Below are positions 45,142-56,200 of a stretch of 64,000 nucleotides of DNA, piece by piece. Position 1 is the first letter of the stretch, and the number at the start of each line of letters is the position of its first letter. The stretch comes from an uncultured Bacteroidia bacterium (GTDB taxonomy: Bacteria; Bacteroidota; Bacteroidia; Bacteroidales; Prolixibacteraceae): contig CAIXCY010000088.1 of NCBI GenBank assembly GCA_903918045.1, positions 1-64,000 on the forward strand, given 5' to 3'. The notes beneath the pieces were generated by a model. That model was given only the letters and a program-made list of their open reading frames with translations. It did no database searches and had not been told where the DNA came from. A program made the translations under genes and the position numbers.

Positions 45142-46632
45142 ATGCAAAATCCATTTGACCGATTAACTGGTTCAGACAGGTTAAGATCTCCGCTATACTT
45201 AATTTTGCTACTTGCAGTACTGATGTTAGCTGCGCTGATTTTCGGCAAAATTGGACTGATTCCAGGAATAGGATTGATCATACTGCCATTTGCCTTTACC
45301 TTCTTGTACCTGTTATTCAAATATCCGATAACCGGATTATATACCTCATTATTTTTGGGTTTTACAATTCTTGGGTTAGCCCGCTATATTGATTTTCAGG
45401 TTGGATTATTAATGGATGGAATATTTTTCGGTACTTTTATTGCACTTATCATTAATAAAATCTATGATAAAGTTAATTGGCAACTTGCCAATAAAGACAT
45501 CACCTTATTAGCTCTCATCTGGTTTGGATATTCACTATTGGAATTATTTAACCCTGAACTAAGAAGTGTTCCTGCATGGCTGAATGGCGTACGCGGAATA
45601 TCCATGTATATGTTATTATTGGTTGTATTGACATTAATTTTAATTGACACCAAGCGAAAACTTGAATATTTCTTCTTGCTCTGGGGAATCTTATCGATAT
45701 TAGCCTCCTTGAAAGGAATTACACAAAAGATTTGGGGTGTAGATAGTTTTGAGCAAGCCTGGTTAGACGAGGGGAATGCAACAACCCATATTTTATTTGG
45801 CAAACTACGTATTTTCTCTTTCCTTAGTGATGCAGGACAATTTGGAGCAAGTCAAGCCTATTCTGCTGTTGTTGCAGGGATTGTCGCATTGGTAGAAAAA
45901 GATTTTCGTAAAAAGCTGTTTTATATCGTCGTTGCGGTTTTGGGAATCTATGGAATGTTGTTATCGGGTACCCGAGGAGCTATTTCTATTCCACTTGCAG
46001 GGTTGGGTACTTTTTTTGTAATAAACAAAAATAAAACGGTGATGTTTGCCGGCTTTGTTGCATTGGTTGTGGTTTTCGTATTCTTCAAGTACACAACAAT
46101 TGCACAAGGAAACGAGCAAATTCGTAGGATGAGGACTGCTTTTGATCCTAATGATGCATCCTTTCAGGTCAGACTTGAGAACCAGCGGATTCTGAGTTCA
46201 TATCTTGCATCAAGACCTTTTGGCGGAGGCATTGGCCATGCCGGAGTAAAAGCTAAAAAATTCATTCCTAATGGATATTTGTCCCAGATAGCCACCGATA
46301 GCTGGTATGTGATGATCTGGGCCGAACAAGGTATCGTCGGACTTTTGCTCCATTTGTTTGTTCTGTTTTACGTTGTCATAAAATCGGGTAATAATATTAT
46401 GAACAAAATCCGGGATCCGATATTAAAAATAAAAATGGCAGCTCTTCTTGGAGGAATGGTTGGTGTTATGGTCGCGTCCTACGGAAATGCCGTTCTCGGG
46501 ACATTACCAACAGCTGTAACTATATATATTTCAATGGCTTTGATGTTAAATACGGATATTTTCGATACTCCGTTGCCAGGACTGGCTTCACATCAAATCA
46601 ATGATCTGAAGCCTCTGGGTTTGCCCCAATAA
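45142..46632 (+). CDS. O-antigen ligase/polymerase family (Wzy-like) membrane protein
   Basis: A 496-residue protein with about 11-12 transmembrane helices. The Wzy_C-type core contains SGTRGAISIPLAGLG at about 273-287, the region carrying the conserved Arg of polymerases and ligases, preceded by a long periplasmic loop. In a locus with flippases and a Wzz-like protein it most likely polymerises repeat units (Wzy role); ligase activity onto lipid A core cannot be excluded. No second polymerase candidate is seen. Confidence 0.85.
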   Translation: MQNPFDRLTGSDRLRSPLYLILLLAVLMLAALIFGKIGLIPGIGLIILPFAFTFLYLLFKYPITGLYTSLFLGFTILGLARYIDFQVGLLMDGIFFGTFIALIINKIYDKVNWQLANKDITLLALIWFGYSLLELFNPELRSVPAWLNGVRGISMYMLLLVVLTLILIDTKRKLEYFFLLWGILSILASLKGITQKIWGVDSFEQAWLDEGNATTHILFGKLRIFSFLSDAGQFGASQAYSAVVAGIVALVEKDFRKKLFYIVVAVLGIYGMLLSGTRGAISIPLAGLGTFFVINKNKTVMFAGFVALVVVFVFFKYTTIAQGNEQIRRMRTAFDPNDASFQVRLENQRILSSYLASRPFGGGIGHAGVKAKKFIPNGYLSQIATDSWYVMIWAEQGIVGLLLHLFVLFYVVIKSGNNIMNKIRDPILKIKMAALLGGMVGVMVASYGNAVLGTLPTAVTIYISMALMLNTDIFDTPLPGLASHQINDLKPLGLPQ

Positions 46633-46699
46633 CCCATCATACAACTTTTGTTTTATTACTAGAATCGGGTAATTAAGACCTTAATGGAAATCTTACACA

Positions 46700-47614
46700 A
46701 TGGAATATCCTTTAGTTTCGTTTATTACAGTGAATTATGATCATCCGGAGGTAACCCTCGATTTACTTGCAACACTTCGACAGATTACCTACCCAAATAT
46801 CGAAATTATTGTCGTTGACAATGCCTCTCCAAATGATGACCCATCCATTTTAAAAAGTAAATATCCCGAAATAATATTTATTCAAAGCTCTGTTAATCTT
46901 GGATTTGCCGGAGGAAACAATCTTGGAATCAGAAGATCGAGGGGGAAATATCTATTTTTTATTAATAATGATACTGAAGTTAACCCCGATTTTCTTGAAC
47001 CCCTGGTATCAAAATGCGAATCTGACCCGAAGATTGGAGCTGTTAGTCCAAAAATTAAATTTTATTCTCAACCGGATACTATCCAATATTGCGGACAGGC
47101 ACCTATGAACCATTATACCATGCGCAGTTATGGCATCGGACATGGAGTTACAGACAGAGGGCAATTTCAAATCGATTCCCAGACCCATTTTGTACATGGA
47201 GCCGCCATGATGGTTCCCAGATCTGTGATTGAAAAAATTGGACTGATGCCTGAATGTTATTTTCTTTATTATGAAGAACTTGACTGGTGTAGTAGCATTA
47301 AGAGGGCTGGTTATCAATTGTGGTATGTACATAATTCTGAAATACTGCATAAGGAGTCAATTTCAACTGGCAAATTAAGTCCGTTCAAAACATATTATAT
47401 GAATCGATCGAGGCTCCTTTATTTGCGCCGAAATGTAAGGGGAATAACATTCCTAATTGCTGTGTGTTACCAAATTTTTGTAGCAATTCCTAAAAATCTT
47501 GCCTATTTTCTTCTGAAAAGAGATAAAGGCCATTTTAAAGCATACTCAAGAATGCTTATTTGGCATCTAAAAAACCTGTTTTCCAAGGAAATACACTTAA
47601 ATCCCAGCTTATAA
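46700..47614 (+). CDS. Glycosyltransferase family 2, rhamnosyltransferase-like
   Basis: A 304-residue GT-A fold enzyme. The opening VSFITVNYDHPEVTLDLL, the EIIVVDNAS turn, NLGFAGGNN and the metal-binding FINNDTEV motif are typical of the GT2 branch that includes WbbL-like rhamnosyltransferases. The C-terminal third carries a Lys/Arg-rich amphipathic region with a possible membrane-associated helix. It would transfer one sugar to the growing lipid-linked repeat at the cytoplasmic face. Donor cannot be determined, although rfbD at the right edge makes dTDP-rhamnose possible. Confidence 0.88.
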   Translation: MEYPLVSFITVNYDHPEVTLDLLATLRQITYPNIEIIVVDNASPNDDPSILKSKYPEIIFIQSSVNLGFAGGNNLGIRRSRGKYLFFINNDTEVNPDFLEPLVSKCESDPKIGAVSPKIKFYSQPDTIQYCGQAPMNHYTMRSYGIGHGVTDRGQFQIDSQTHFVHGAAMMVPRSVIEKIGLMPECYFLYYEELDWCSSIKRAGYQLWYVHNSEILHKESISTGKLSPFKTYYMNRSRLLYLRRNVRGITFLIAVCYQIFVAIPKNLAYFLLKRDKGHFKAYSRMLIWHLKNLFSKEIHLNPSL

Positions 47615-47695
47615 CAAGTGCTCTCCGGAGAATCACAAATGCGAATTGTATCAATTTATTAAATCCGATATTAAAACCTCAAACCAATAAATTTT

Positions 47696-48892
47696 ATGGA
47701 TAATTATACTTTTCTCATATTTAATACACTACAAATCATACTATTGATAATTCTTGGATTGTCAACATTATATATTTTCATTTTTTCTTTGGCGGGTCTG
47801 TTCTATAGACAGCCATCCTACCCCAAAAGTACAAAAGATAGAAAAATAGCTGTATTTATTCCAGGATACAAAGAGGATGAAGTAATTATTCAGGTTGCCA
47901 AAGCTGCTTTATTACAGAACTATCGGGCAGAATCATATGATGTGATCATCATAGCTGACTCATTCCTTCCTGAAACAATTTTGAAACTAAAGGACTTACC
48001 CATAAAAGTCATAGCGGTGCAATTCGAAAAAAGCACCAAATCAAAGGCGCTTAACGCAGCAATGGAACAACTTAAAGATCATTATGATATAGCTGTTATT
48101 TTAGATGCAGATAACATAATGGCGAATAACTTTCTGACAAAGATCAATTCCACCTTTGAGTTAAATTGTATGGCTGTGCAGGGTCATCGTGCCGCAAAAA
48201 ATATGAATACCTCATTGGCCGTACTCGACGCGATCAGCGAGGAGATTAACAACCATATCTTTAGAAAAGGTCACCGTGTTCTGGGCCTCTCCTCTGCCAT
48301 TATTGGTTCAGGCATGGCGTTTAATTACGATTTTTTCAAACTACTGATGTCTACAGTGAAGGCTGTGGGAGGTTTTGATAAAGAGATCGAATTAAAGATG
48401 CTCAAGGCTGGTTATCGCATTGCCTATCTGGATGACGCCTTTGTGTATGATGAGAAAGTTCAAAAAGCAGAGGTATTCAGTAATCAAAGACGTAGGTGGT
48501 TATCAGCCCAGCTTCATTATTTCAGAACTGATTTCCTGAGCTCTCTGAAAGATTTGCTTTTAAAAGGGAATGTCGACTATTTTGATAAAGCGGTCCAGTT
48601 CATACAACCTCCACGAATATTACTTCTTGGAGCTATAATTGTTTTCGGAGTTTTGTTTTCTTTAGCCAATATTTTTCTTAACAGCAGCCTAGTATTTTTT
48701 GAATTATGGTTTGCGATCCTTATTGCATGCGGATTGGCTTTTGTGTTTGCTATACCCAATTCCTTTTACAACATTAAAACGGCACGCGCAATATTAAGTT
48801 TACCTAAAGGGATGTTTCTTATGCTTGGATCATTTCTAAAAATTAAAGGGGCAAATAAACAATTTATACATACCAAACACACTTCCAATTAA
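47696..48892 (+). CDS. Membrane glycosyltransferase family 2, processive-type
   Basis: A 398-residue enzyme with one N-terminal transmembrane helix (about 12-33) and two to three at the C-terminus (about 305-375). The catalytic features are IIADSF, ILDADN (DxD) and QRRRWLSAQ, the QxxRW motif of processive GT2 enzymes such as cellulose and hyaluronan synthases. It may extend a chain or add one sugar from a membrane-bound position. It follows the preceding GT2 by 81 bp. Confidence 0.85.
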   Translation: MDNYTFLIFNTLQIILLIILGLSTLYIFIFSLAGLFYRQPSYPKSTKDRKIAVFIPGYKEDEVIIQVAKAALLQNYRAESYDVIIIADSFLPETILKLKDLPIKVIAVQFEKSTKSKALNAAMEQLKDHYDIAVILDADNIMANNFLTKINSTFELNCMAVQGHRAAKNMNTSLAVLDAISEEINNHIFRKGHRVLGLSSAIIGSGMAFNYDFFKLLMSTVKAVGGFDKEIELKMLKAGYRIAYLDDAFVYDEKVQKAEVFSNQRRRWLSAQLHYFRTDFLSSLKDLLLKGNVDYFDKAVQFIQPPRILLLGAIIVFGVLFSLANIFLNSSLVFFELWFAILIACGLAFVFAIPNSFYNIKTARAILSLPKGMFLMLGSFLKIKGANKQFIHTKHTSN

Positions 48893-48903
48893 CTTTAAAA
48901 CTA

Positions 48904-49971
48904 ATGGAAAAACCCAAACCCAGATTAGAAAGATTAGAGGCCTTACGAGGATTTGCTGCCTTGTATGTAGTTCTTTTTCATGCCTTTCCTCAAAAAATCT
49001 ATCTGTTCGGATTAAATGTCGGAGCACTTTTCCGTTTTGGACCCGAATCGGTTATTGTTTTTTTTGTTTTGTCGGGATTTGTAATTAAATATACGTACGA
49101 GAAATCAAGGGATAAGAGTTTTAAGTTCTATTTTACACGCCGGTTTATCCGGTTATATGTCCCGTTGATGTTTATCTTTTTGATGGGATACCTTATCAAA
49201 TGTTACAGTGAAGGGAGTATGGTATCGCCTCAGTTGGGGACGTTGTTGGGTAATTTATTCATGCTTCAGGATGTAATTACGCAGAAACCTCATGTTCTAT
49301 CAGGCACTTACATGGGCAATGGAGTACTTTGGTCCTTATCCTACGAATGGTGGTTTTACATGCTTTTTTTCCTGCTTGCCACCCGATTAAAAAACAATGA
49401 TGAGCGGCTCAATAAATGGGTTACATGGTTAACGCTTGTTGCAGCCATTTCGTATATCTTTTACCCATTTATTGTCAATCGCTTACTTATGTATTTTGCG
49501 ATTTGGTGGATTGGTGTCCGTTTTGCCACCGATTATCTGAACGGTATAAAAATAACATTCAAAAGAATCATGCCACATGCCTGGCTACTCTTTACAATAA
49601 TTGGAATCCTGTCACTAAACCTTTATATCCATTTTTCAGCTATAAAGGAGTACAGTTACCCGCTTGTTGCCTATCCATTTATTGAATTAAGACATTTTGT
49701 CTTTGCCACAATGGTAATGTTTGGGGCAGTAATATGGCAAAATCTGAGATGGTTTGGGTACAATTTTATGTTTGGAATTTTCAAGTATCTAGCTCCCTGC
49801 TCTTATGTAATCTATATTTCGCATGACTACCTGGTGATAAATGCAACCTATCTTAGGTTTATTAACAACAGTTTTATCGAATATGCCCTTTATATTGTGT
49901 TTATGATCGTTTTTTCGTGGTTTTTGGAGGTTGTAGTCTATAACAGGATTAAAAAACGATTGATTGGTTAG
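48904..49971 (+). CDS. Acyltransferase family 3 membrane protein (OafA/YrhL-like)
   Basis: A 355-residue protein with about ten transmembrane helices, starting 11 bp after the preceding gene. The N-terminal RLEALRGFAALYVVLFHAF carries the conserved R-G and His of the AT3 family; other conserved segments are FFVLSGFVI and a later SLSYEWWFY stretch. Enzymes of this family O-acetylate (or otherwise O-acylate) sugars of surface polysaccharides. Its position predicts an O-acyl decoration of this exopolysaccharide. Confidence 0.92.
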   Translation: MEKPKPRLERLEALRGFAALYVVLFHAFPQKIYLFGLNVGALFRFGPESVIVFFVLSGFVIKYTYEKSRDKSFKFYFTRRFIRLYVPLMFIFLMGYLIKCYSEGSMVSPQLGTLLGNLFMLQDVITQKPHVLSGTYMGNGVLWSLSYEWWFYMLFFLLATRLKNNDERLNKWVTWLTLVAAISYIFYPFIVNRLLMYFAIWWIGVRFATDYLNGIKITFKRIMPHAWLLFTIIGILSLNLYIHFSAIKEYSYPLVAYPFIELRHFVFATMVMFGAVIWQNLRWFGYNFMFGIFKYLAPCSYVIYISHDYLVINATYLRFINNSFIEYALYIVFMIVFSWFLEVVVYNRIKKRLIG

Positions 49972-50007
49972 GATTTAAGTTTGCATTATTAAAAGACAAA
50001 AGATATT

Positions 50008-51156
50008 ATGAAAATAGGTATTGAGGCGCAACGTATTTTTCGAAAGAAAAAACATGGTATGGACATGGTTGCATTGGAGTTGATCCGCAATCTTCAAACC
50101 ATTGATAATGAAAATGAATACCTCATCTTTGTAAAACCTGACGTCGATGATTCGGTAATCCAGGAGTCGGCCAATTTTAGAATTGTTAAACTCAAAGGTG
50201 GTTTCTACCCACTGTGGGAACAAATTGTCTTGCCACGAGCTGCAAAAAAAATGGGCTGTCAGATTTTGCATTGTACAAGCAATACGGCACCCATATTCAC
50301 ATCAATTCCTTTAGTAGTTACCCTTCATGATATAATCTATATGGAGAGCAGCTATTTAAAGATTCTTAGAGGAACTGGGACCCTTTATCAGAAATTTGGA
50401 AACGCTTACCGTAAGATTTTCGTTCCGAGGATTGTGCGCAAGAGCCAAAAAATAATTACAGTCTCACATTTTGAAAAAAACAGAATCGGTCATTATTTTG
50501 GTATCGGTGAAAGTGACCGCCTGGTTGCAGTTTACAATGGAGTAAGCGAACATTTCAAAATGGTTACTGATCAATCAGAATTAAAAAGAGTCAGGGAGAA
50601 ATACCGGCTGCCCGACCGCTATTTTTTCTTCCTGGGAAATACTGATCCCAAGAAAAACACACCCGGAGTACTCAAGGCCTATTCTGATTTTCTGAAGCAG
50701 ACAGGTTTAGATATAAAATTAGTGATGCTCGATTATGATCGGTCAGAATTGGAGAAACTGCTCGATGAAATCGGCGATAAAGAATTAATTAACCAAATTG
50801 CCCTTACAGGATATGTCGTAAATACGGATCTTCCGGCCATATATTGTCAATGTGAACTTTTTCTTTATCCCTCTCTGCGTGAAAGCTTTGGTATACCAAT
50901 GCTTGAGGCAATGGGTTGTGGTGTTCCGGTAATTACTTCAAACACTTCATCAATGCCTGAGGTAGCCGGAGATGGAGCCCTTATCATTGACCCCTTTAAT
51001 CCCAATGAAATTACTCATGCTATGATCACCATAGAATCAAACAAAGATTTAAGAACCGATTTGATCAAAAAAGGGTTAAAACAGGCTGCAAAATTTTCCT
51101 GGAAGGCAATGGCCGAAAATGTGCTTGAGATTTATCAGGAAATGAAAATAAAATGA
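50008..51156 (+). CDS. Glycosyltransferase family 4
   Basis: A 382-residue GT-B fold enzyme. The N-terminal domain begins GIEAQRIFRKKKHGMDMVALELI; the C-terminal domain has GNTDPKKNTPGVLKAY and the E-x7-E retaining-GT4 motif in SLRESFGIPMLEAMGCG, followed by EVAGDGALI. It should add a hexose or deoxyhexose to the lipid-linked intermediate. No membrane helix is evident. Overall length is typical. Confidence 0.9.
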   Translation: MKIGIEAQRIFRKKKHGMDMVALELIRNLQTIDNENEYLIFVKPDVDDSVIQESANFRIVKLKGGFYPLWEQIVLPRAAKKMGCQILHCTSNTAPIFTSIPLVVTLHDIIYMESSYLKILRGTGTLYQKFGNAYRKIFVPRIVRKSQKIITVSHFEKNRIGHYFGIGESDRLVAVYNGVSEHFKMVTDQSELKRVREKYRLPDRYFFFLGNTDPKKNTPGVLKAYSDFLKQTGLDIKLVMLDYDRSELEKLLDEIGDKELINQIALTGYVVNTDLPAIYCQCELFLYPSLRESFGIPMLEAMGCGVPVITSNTSSMPEVAGDGALIIDPFNPNEITHAMITIESNKDLRTDLIKKGLKQAAKFSWKAMAENVLEIYQEMKIK

Positions 51157-51219
51157 TTTGTACGGAGAAGGTTTGAAACCTATGCCATGCACAGAATATT
51201 TTTCTAATAATTTTTCACC

Positions 51220-52419
51220 ATGTTACAAAATCGCGACATAATTGTTGTTGGTATTCAGCCCTGGGATATCGAAATCGGAAGCAATTGTAAAAATATTGCT
51301 GCAGAATTTGCTAAGAACAACCGGGTTCTTTATGTCAATTCGCCTCTTGACCGGATTACAAAACTCCGTCAGGGTAAATCGGAGAAGATTAAAAAAAGGA
51401 TCAGGATTGTAAATAGTGGTAAACCTGAGTTGGTTGAAATTTCTCCAAATCTCTGGAATTTGTTTCCGGCAACAATAAATGAATCAATTAATCGGATCGG
51501 ATCAAACCGTTTATTTGATTGGTTGAATAAGATTAATAACAAACGATTTGCCACGCAGATAAAAGTAGCTATTGATCGACTCGGGTTTAAGGACTTTATC
51601 CTTTTCAATGATAGCGATATGTTTAGAAGTTATTATCTTAAGGAGTATCTTAAGCCTGAAATCTATATTTATTATACGCGTGACAATCTGATAGCTATGG
51701 ATTATTGGAAAAAACATGGAATCAGGATCGAAGCCCTTCATATGAAAAAGGCCGATTTGGTTGTTGCGAATTCGACCTACCTGGCTGCACTTGCGCGGAA
51801 ATTTAATCCCAATTCATTTTATGTGGGCCAGGGATGTGATATTAGTTTGTTTGACAGTCGGCTGATTTCAGTATTTCCTGACGATCTAAGAAATATTCCC
51901 AAGCCCATAATTGGATATATCGGAGCATTACTATCCTTGCGGCTCGATATCAATGTTTTGGAATATATTGCTGTAAGTCGGCCAGAATGGAGTCTGGTGC
52001 TTGTTGGACCTGAGGATGAAGCTTTCAAAAACAGCATGCTTCATCAATTCAAAAATGTGTATTTCCTTGGAAACAAACAAGGAAGTGAACTCCCCTCCTA
52101 TCTTAAGCATTTTGATGTTACAATTAATCCCCAGGTTCTTAGCCCTGTTACAATTGGTAATTATCCACGGAAGATCGATGAATATCTTGCAATGGGAAAA
52201 CCAACAGTCGCCACCAAAACAGAAGCAATGAGTGTCTTTGCTGATTATACTTATCTGGCTGAAAAAAAGGAGGATTACATTACGTGTATAGAAAAAGCCC
52301 TTTCAGAAGATAATGAGGAGATTCGGCTGAAAAGAGAAGAATTTGCCAAACAACATACCTGGGAAAATAATGTTCTTGAGATTTCAAATGCGATTAAGAC
52401 CGTAAAATGTTCAGATTAG
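51220..52419 (+). CDS. Glycosyltransferase, GT1/GT4-like
   Basis: A 399-residue cytoplasmic GT-B enzyme with an unusual N-terminus, DIIVVGIQPWDIEIGSNCKNIA, found in some WsaF/BcsZ-like sugar transferases of polysaccharide loci. The C-terminal nucleotide-binding half shows IGYIGALLSLRLDINVLEYIA, SPVTIGNYPRKIDEYLAMGKPTVAT, and a donor-binding Glu. The donor sugar is unknown; members near uxs and ugd often use UDP-glucose, UDP-GlcA or UDP-xylose, which is inference. Confidence 0.84.
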   Translation: MLQNRDIIVVGIQPWDIEIGSNCKNIAAEFAKNNRVLYVNSPLDRITKLRQGKSEKIKKRIRIVNSGKPELVEISPNLWNLFPATINESINRIGSNRLFDWLNKINNKRFATQIKVAIDRLGFKDFILFNDSDMFRSYYLKEYLKPEIYIYYTRDNLIAMDYWKKHGIRIEALHMKKADLVVANSTYLAALARKFNPNSFYVGQGCDISLFDSRLISVFPDDLRNIPKPIIGYIGALLSLRLDINVLEYIAVSRPEWSLVLVGPEDEAFKNSMLHQFKNVYFLGNKQGSELPSYLKHFDVTINPQVLSPVTIGNYPRKIDEYLAMGKPTVATKTEAMSVFADYTYLAEKKEDYITCIEKALSEDNEEIRLKREEFAKQHTWENNVLEISNAIKTVKCSD

Positions 52420-52470
52420 GCACTATATGACTTAATGGTTTTATAGATTTCTGAAAACTAACCCTTTCCT

Positions 52471-53247
52471 ATGATTAAAAAACTTAATACCTATTTCTGG
52501 TATTTTTTTGAATATCTTAAACATGGTGACCTTCTGTCGGTTTATGCCTCAATAAAATATGTACTCTTTAAAAAATCACATTCAAAGGATCGGATTATAC
52601 AAACTTCTGTTGGTAAGTTCTTCTGCCGAAAAAACACCAATGATTTTCAGTTTGCCAATTTGCGATACGAATGGGGAGTTAAGAGCTTTATCCTGAGTCA
52701 TCATAGCGAATATTCCGTTTTTATTGATGGCGGTTCTTGTGTTGGTGCTTATGCAGTACTACTTCCAAAATATAACATCCGGTGCTTTGCATTTGAACCT
52801 CTAACCTGTAATTACGATGTTTTGGTAAAAAACCTTGAATTAAATAATCTCACTACCATGGTTACAGCCTTCAATCTTGGTTTTGGAAATGAAAATAAGA
52901 AGGTCAGATTTAAACTTAATCCAGTCAATACTGGTGCATCCCACATAGATCTGAATAATAATCAAGATGGAGAGGAGGTCGAACTGTGTAAGTTTGATTC
53001 TGTTTTGACCAACCTAAACCTTGCGAGAAACGAAAATATTTTATTTAAACTTGATGTGGAGGGGATGGAAACCGAAGCACTACAAGGTGCAACAGATTTT
53101 ATCCTGCAATATCCCCAGCTGACCTTTATTTTGGAGGAGAAATTTACCGGGAATAAACAAATTAGGAAGATCCTTGATGAATTAGGATCATTCGAATATG
53201 GAAAAATAGATGCCTACAATATGTTTGCGCGTAAGATTTTAAGATAA
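52471..53247 (+). CDS. FkbM-family SAM-dependent methyltransferase
   Basis: A 258-residue methyltransferase. The SAM-binding motif is VFIDGGSCVGAYAVLL, then RCFAFEPLTCNYDVL with the acidic ribose ligand, and the FkbM hallmark FKLDVEGMETEALQGA. In polysaccharide loci these enzymes O-methylate a sugar; in NRPS/PKS contexts they methylate a small molecule. It lies 20 bp before the NRPS gene, so either partner is possible. Confidence 0.9.
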   Translation: MIKKLNTYFWYFFEYLKHGDLLSVYASIKYVLFKKSHSKDRIIQTSVGKFFCRKNTNDFQFANLRYEWGVKSFILSHHSEYSVFIDGGSCVGAYAVLLPKYNIRCFAFEPLTCNYDVLVKNLELNNLTTMVTAFNLGFGNENKKVRFKLNPVNTGASHIDLNNNQDGEEVELCKFDSVLTNLNLARNENILFKLDVEGMETEALQGATDFILQYPQLTFILEEKFTGNKQIRKILDELGSFEYGKIDAYNMFARKILR

Positions 53248-53267
53248 CAAAATTAAATACAAAACGC

Positions 53268-56200
53268 ATGTCAATAAAAAAGCTTAGTATTAGGAAGATT
53301 GTGAATGAGATCAGGAATCAAATGCAATTGATAGATGCATCAGATTCAACGATAAGCAATACCGATTTCCCACGCACTTCAAAGTTATACCCTGCCTCTG
53401 TGGGGCAAAAAAGGCTTTGGTTTCTCGAAAATTTTGAACCGGGAAACAGCGTTTATAATATGCCACTTGATTATCGTATCAAAGGGGTATTAGATGTGCC
53501 AGTTCTGGAGAAAAGTATTGAAACACTTATTGACAGACATGAATCTCTTCGGACGGTCATATTGACTTCGGGTAATGATACCTTACAGAAAGTGATTGAA
53601 AGGTATCCCTATGTTTTAAAGGTTGAAAATCTTGAACACCTTTCAGTGAACGAGAAGAGCACTCTTGAAGAGAAGTATTCTACTGAAAATGAAATACATA
53701 TCTTTAATATTGAAACTGGTCCTTTATTTATTTTCAAACTCCTTAAAATCGGATCAGCCGAATGGAGATTATTGATCAATATTCACAATTCAATCAGCGA
53801 TGAATGGTCCGTAAAAATATTATTTGAAGAGTTAGGACTTATTTATACGGCACTTAAGGAACATAAGCCAGTAATACTACCTGAATTGCCTATTACTTTT
53901 GGGGAGTATGCGGCAGTTCAGAACAAATGGTTAGAAGGTGAAGAATGCAAGAAACAGCTTGATTACTGGATCAAGGAACTCAAAGGTGCCCCTGAATTGC
54001 TACAACTTCCGTTGGATTTTCAGCGCCCAAGAAATCAAACTTACGATGGGGATGAGGTTCAATTCACACTGGATGCAGCATTAACTGAACAATTACAGGT
54101 TTTTAGTGAGCAATGTGATGGATCTTTGTTAATTACATTGCTTTCCATTTTCAATACCTTATTATCAAGATACGCTTCACAAGAAGAGTTTTTGGTTGGA
54201 ATTCCTTTATCCGGAAGAGTTTACGAAGAACAGGATTCGCTTGTTGGAATGCAGGTCAATAACTTCCCTTTACGGATTACGCCCCTTGATACTATGACAT
54301 TTCCGGAAATGGTTGAAATGTGCAAAGTGAAATTGAACCTGGCTATTGAGAATCAGCTGCTTCCCATTGATCAAATAATCGAAGAATTAAAAGTAGCAAG
54401 AACACCCAACATTTCCCCGCTTTATCAGGTGATATTCAACATGCTGGACATGTTTAATGAGGAGATCTCCCTAAGTAAGTCAAAGATGGAGATTTTGGAT
54501 AAGAGACGTCATATAGCAAAGGTTGATCTTTCATTGCATATTTATAAAACGAATAAAAGTTTAAATTGTATTCTTGAGTACAATACCAACCTGTTTAAAA
54601 AAAGCAGGATAGAACGGATGGCCGGCCATTTTGTGGAAATAGTCAAGAGTATCCTTCAAAATCCACACCAAAAAATAAGGCAAATTCCTATTCTCACGGA
54701 ACTGGAAAAGGAGGTAATATTAGGAGAATGGAATGCCACAACAGTAGATTTTCCAAGGGAAAAGTGTATTCATGAACTCTTTGAACAACAGGTTTTGAAA
54801 ACCCCGGGCACAATAGCTATCCGTGATGAAAATAAAGCAATTACCTATTCTGAATTGAATGCGAAAGCTAACAAATTAGCCAGGTATCTTCATGATTCAG
54901 GGGCTGTGGAAGAATCGTTGGTAAGTATCTGCATGGAACGGAGTACCGACATTCTGGTCGCCCTTCTGGCTGTTTTAAAAGCTGGATGCACCTATATTCC
55001 TCTGGATCCTATCTATCCGAAAGATCGGCTTGCCCTCATTCTGGAGGATGGGAATCCTGTTTTGATGATTACTGAAAAAAATCTATTAGAGAGTATTCCT
55101 GAATCAAATGCAAAGAACATCTTTATTGAAGATTATGATGCTTATTCGAAGTATTCGGGAGAGAACACGAATTTTTTGGTAACACCCAATACAATCGCTT
55201 ACCTGATTTACACATCTGGTTCCACCGGCAAACCTAAAGGTGTACAGTTGGAACACTTTTCGTTTGTGAATTTTATATGTTCGATGGCAAAACAACCGGG
55301 TATCACTTCAGCTGATGTGATACTTGCTGTTACAACTATCTCTTTTGATATTGCCGGACTTGAAATGTTTCTTCCCATTTTGAATGGTGCCTCCATTTTT
55401 GTTGCAAGCCAGGAGACCTCAATGAATCCGGATTTACTTATTCAAAGAATTGAAGATTCAAAGGCAACAATTTTGCAGGCCACTCCTGTTACCTTCAGAA
55501 TGTTAAATTCTGCAGAGTGGGTCGGATCAAAAAGACTCAAGATCCTTTGTGGTGGCGAGGCAATGCCTAAAGAACTGGCTTATGACCTAATCAGTAAATG
55601 TGGCGAACTCTGGAATATGTACGGACCAACCGAGACAACAGTCTGGTCGACAGTTGAGAAAGTTGAAGTCGATGAAAACGACAAAATTGGTTATATAAAT
55701 CTGGGGAAACCAATTGACAATACCTTTATATATGTCTTAAATACAGAATTTCAACCCGTACCAATCGGATATCCCGGTGAATTATTTATAGGTGGAGATG
55801 GACTTGCAAGGGGCTATTTCAATCTTCCTGCCATGACTCAGGAGAAGTTCCTTCCCGATCCCTTCTCCGATCAACCCGGAGCCAGGATGTACAGGACGGG
55901 GGATTTAGTTCAGCAAACAGAGAATGGCAAACTTGAATTTCTTAACCGGGTTGACTCCCAGGTTAAAATCAGGGGCTTCAGGATTGAACTGGGTGAAATT
56001 GAATCGGCTATTTCTCAGTTTAGTACAATCAAAAATAATGTTGTTATTGTGCGCGAGGATAATCCTGGTGATAAAAAGCTTGTTGCCTATATTATTAAGG
56101 GAGAGGCAGAGGATATCGATATCTCAGAACTCCGTGTGTTCCTCAAAACAAAAATTCCGGATTATATGGTCCCTTCGGCTTTTGTTTTTATCGAACAGTT